From contig JAGRLX010000113.1 of NCBI GenBank assembly GCA_020441605.1, positions 1 to 8,024 on the forward strand: a stretch of 8,024 nucleotides of DNA, read 5' to 3'. A program made the translations under genes and the position numbers. Below, piece after piece: positions 6,638 to 8,024 of the stretch. This DNA comes from Alphaproteobacteria bacterium (GTDB lineage: Bacteria; Pseudomonadota; Alphaproteobacteria; Rhizobiales; Aestuariivirgaceae). Position 1 is the stretch's first letter, and each line of letters begins with the position of its first letter. The notes beneath the pieces are model-generated. The model was not told the origin of the DNA and searched no databases. It saw only the letters and a list, made by a program, of their open reading frames with translations.

Positions 6638-7290
6638 TTGAAGCAGAGCGCATATTTGCGGCGCGCCAGGAGCTTGCCGAGGCGCTGGCGCGCAACGTGG
6701 CGGACGAACTTGTCCATGCCATTGAAGCAAAGGGCAAGGCCACACTTGCGGTGTCGGGCGGAACAACGCCGGGTCTCTTTCTCGAGAAGCTCTCGAACAT
6801 CGACCTGCCTTGGCACCGTGTCACCATTACTGTCGTCGATGAACGGAAAGTCCCCGAGACGAGCGAGCGATCGAACGCCAGGCTGGTGCGCGAGGTCCTG
6901 CTCCGCAACAAGGCCGCGGCGGCCCATTTCATGCCCCTTCGCGGAGACTCCGGTTCCGACACCGCTGTCCCCTTCGACGTCACAGTGCTTGGCATGGGCA
7001 ACGACGGTCACACCGCGTCGTTCTTTCCAGGCGGGGACCGCCTGTGCGAGGCACTCGACGCCGAGAGCGGCAAGCGCATCGTGGAAATCGTCGCGCCAGG
7101 TGCAGGGGAGCCACGGCTGACCTTCACTTTTCCGGTAATCGAATCGTCGGGGCGGCTCTACCTCCACATCGAAGGCGCCGAGAAGAAGAAGATCCTGAAG
7201 GAGGCGCTTGACGATGGTCCGGTGGAAGACATGCCAATCCGCGCCGTACTGCGCAGTGCCACGCCCGTCACCCTCTACTGGTGCCCCTGA
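6634..7290 (+). CDS. pgl: 6-phosphogluconolactonase
   Basis: Hydrolyses 6-phosphogluconolactone to 6-phosphogluconate, the step after zwf. It belongs to the glucosamine-6-phosphate isomerase/6-phosphogluconolactonase (NagB-like, SugarP_isomerase) fold. Motifs: the phosphate-binding SGGTTP at 41-46, VVDERKVP at 67-74, SERSNARLVREVLL at 77-90, and GMGNDGHTASFFPG at 120-133, which contains the family active-site aspartate and histidine. At 218 residues it is somewhat shorter than the usual 230-240; the linker between HFMPLRGD (98-105) and PFDVTVLGMG (113-122) is compact, and this seems to be where the length is lost. The start overlaps the zwf stop (ATGA), with GAGGA and AGGA upstream inside zwf. 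edd follows after 15 bases. The core motifs are intact, so a working enzyme is expected. Confidence 0.95.
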   Translation: MIEAERIFAARQELAEALARNVADELVHAIEAKGKATLAVSGGTTPGLFLEKLSNIDLPWHRVTITVVDERKVPETSERSNARLVREVLLRNKAAAAHFMPLRGDSGSDTAVPFDVTVLGMGNDGHTASFFPGGDRLCEALDAESGKRIVEIVAPGAGEPRLTFTFPVIESSGRLYLHIEGAEKKKILKEALDDGPVEDMPIRAVLRSATPVTLYWCP

Positions 7291-7293
7291 AGT

Positions 7294-7300
7294 GAGGAGG
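7294..7300 (+). promoter_or_regulatory. Ribosome-binding site of edd
   Basis: GAGGAGG with a 5-base spacer to the ATG at 7306; the strongest Shine-Dalgarno in the operon, which fixes the edd start. Confidence 0.75.
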
Positions 7301-7305
7301 ACCCA

Positions 7306-8024
7306 ATGACAGTCCATGCCACGATCTCTGCCGTCACCGAAAACATCATTGCCCGCAGTCGAGAGCATCGGAGGCGCTATCTCGCGCGGATCGACGAGGC
7401 CATTATCCGCCAACCCCAGCGCAAAACCCTCGGTTGCGCCAATATCGCTCATGGCTTCGCGGCCTGTGGGGTTCAGGATAAGAACGCGCTGCGCAACGGA
7501 TCCGGCCCCAATATCGGCATTGTGACGGCCTATAATGACATGCTGTCCGCCCATCAGCCTTTCGAGCGCTACCCCGATATTGTGCGCGAAACAGCTCGCG
7601 AAGCTGGCGGCACTGCGCAGGTCGCAGGTGGGGTTCCTGCCATGTGCGATGGCGTGACCCAAGGCCAGACGGGGATGGAACTGTCGCTGTTCTCGCGTGA
7701 CGTGATCGCGCTGTCGACGGCAGTCGCACTCTCTCACCAGATGTTCGATGCCGCCGTCTATCTCGGGGTCTGCGACAAGATCGTACCCGGTCTGATCATC
7801 GGGGCCTTGAGTTTCGGCCATCTGCCGGCAGTCTTCATTCCCGCCGGGCCCATGACCAGCGGCGCCAACAACGCCGAGAAGGCCAAGATCCGCCAGCTCT
7901 ATGCTGAGGGCAAGGTGAGCCGCGACGCGCTGCTCGAAGCGGAAGCGCAATCCTATCATGGTCCTGGAACCTGCACGTTCTACGGTACCGCCAACAGCAA
8001 CCAGATGCTGATGGAGATCATGGG
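7306..8024 (+). CDS. edd: Phosphogluconate dehydratase, 5' part, truncated by window edge
   Basis: Dehydrates 6-phosphogluconate to 2-keto-3-deoxy-6-phosphogluconate, the committed Entner-Doudoroff step, using an iron-sulfur cluster. It belongs to the IlvD/Edd dehydratase family. About 239 codons are present out of roughly 605 for the family; the reading frame is open to the window end. Visible hallmarks: [13 protein letters not shown] (74-86), [14 protein letters not shown] (107-120), CDKIVPG (156-162), [10 protein letters not shown] (177-186), and [13 protein letters not shown] (221-233). The cysteines C114, C156 and C223 lie in the conserved family motifs and C114 and C223 are the expected cluster ligands. 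[18 protein letters not shown] points to Edd rather than dihydroxy-acid dehydratase. It starts 15 bases after the pgl stop with a strong ribosome site, so it is third in the operon. The aldolase gene (eda) is not in the window. Confidence 0.97.
   Translation, partial: MTVHATISAVTENIIARSREHRRRYLARIDEAIIRQPQRKTLGCANIAHGFAACGVQDKNALRNGSGPNIGIVTAYNDMLSAHQPFERYPDIVRETAREAGGTAQVAGGVPAMCDGVTQGQTGMELSLFSRDVIALSTAVALSHQMFDAAVYLGVCDKIVPGLIIGALSFGHLPAVFIPAGPMTSGANNAEKAKIRQLYAEGKVSRDALLEAEAQSYHGPGTCTFYGTANSNQMLMEIM

Noticed and set aside
6625..7959. Long open frame (444 codons) on the minus strand spanning pgl and edd
   Set aside because: It runs across two independently recognised genes and their junction, and has no domain or ribosome site that I can recognise. 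Stop-poor antisense frames are common at this GC content.
1..8024. An undescribed system, mobile element, CRISPR array or defence island in the window
   Set aside because: All genes are recognisable housekeeping or central-metabolism families with uniform base composition. I saw no transposase, integrase, direct-repeat array or unexplained gene cluster.

Overview
The window reads as an ordinary stretch of core chromosome from an alphaproteobacterium, most likely of the order Hyphomicrobiales (Rhizobiaceae/Devosiaceae-like). The basis is high GC, alphaproteobacterial protein signatures, a TTGAC/CTATAT-type promoter, and a zwf-pgl-edd operon next to a rhizobial-type fructokinase. The genus cannot be fixed from the sequence alone. 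I see no mobile elements, CRISPR arrays, tRNA or rRNA genes, prophage genes or defence genes. Coding density is very high, and no gene-free stretch exceeds about 160 bases.

Left part (1-4998), all on the minus strand. Reading in the direction of transcription from right to left: a PfkB-family sugar kinase resembling rhizobial fructokinase (4075-4998), the ATP-dependent helicase HrpB (1611-4043), an M24 metallopeptidase of the Xaa-Pro dipeptidase/aminopeptidase P type (410-1513), and the 5' part of the translation factor gene lepA (1-350, cut by the window edge). The kinase and hrpB are 31 bases apart and look co-transcribed. The hrpB-peptidase gap (97 bases) carries a striking nested inverted repeat. 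The peptidase-lepA gap (59 bases) carries a GC-rich hairpin just before the lepA start.

Centre (4999-5155). This is an AT-richer divergent intergenic region. A candidate promoter can be read in each direction, and the two arms of an inverted repeat (8 of 8 core matches, 12 of 14 overall) lie on the two promoters. It is the most plausible regulatory element in the window.

Right part (5156-8024), plus strand. This is the Entner-Doudoroff operon: zwf (glucose-6-phosphate dehydrogenase), pgl (6-phosphogluconolactonase, overlapping zwf by 4 bases) and edd (6-phosphogluconate dehydratase, cut by the window edge). Together they turn glucose 6-phosphate into 2-keto-3-deoxy-6-phosphogluconate. The divergent kinase would feed fructose into the same route as fructose 6-phosphate, so the centre of the window is a small sugar-catabolism locus. 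HrpB, the peptidase and LepA are housekeeping neighbours.

No undescribed biological system is evident. The points worth a second look are non-coding (the divergent operator-like repeat, the nested repeat at 1543-1602, the lepA leader hairpin) or modest protein oddities (a short 6-phosphogluconolactonase and a divergent N-domain motif in the M24 peptidase).
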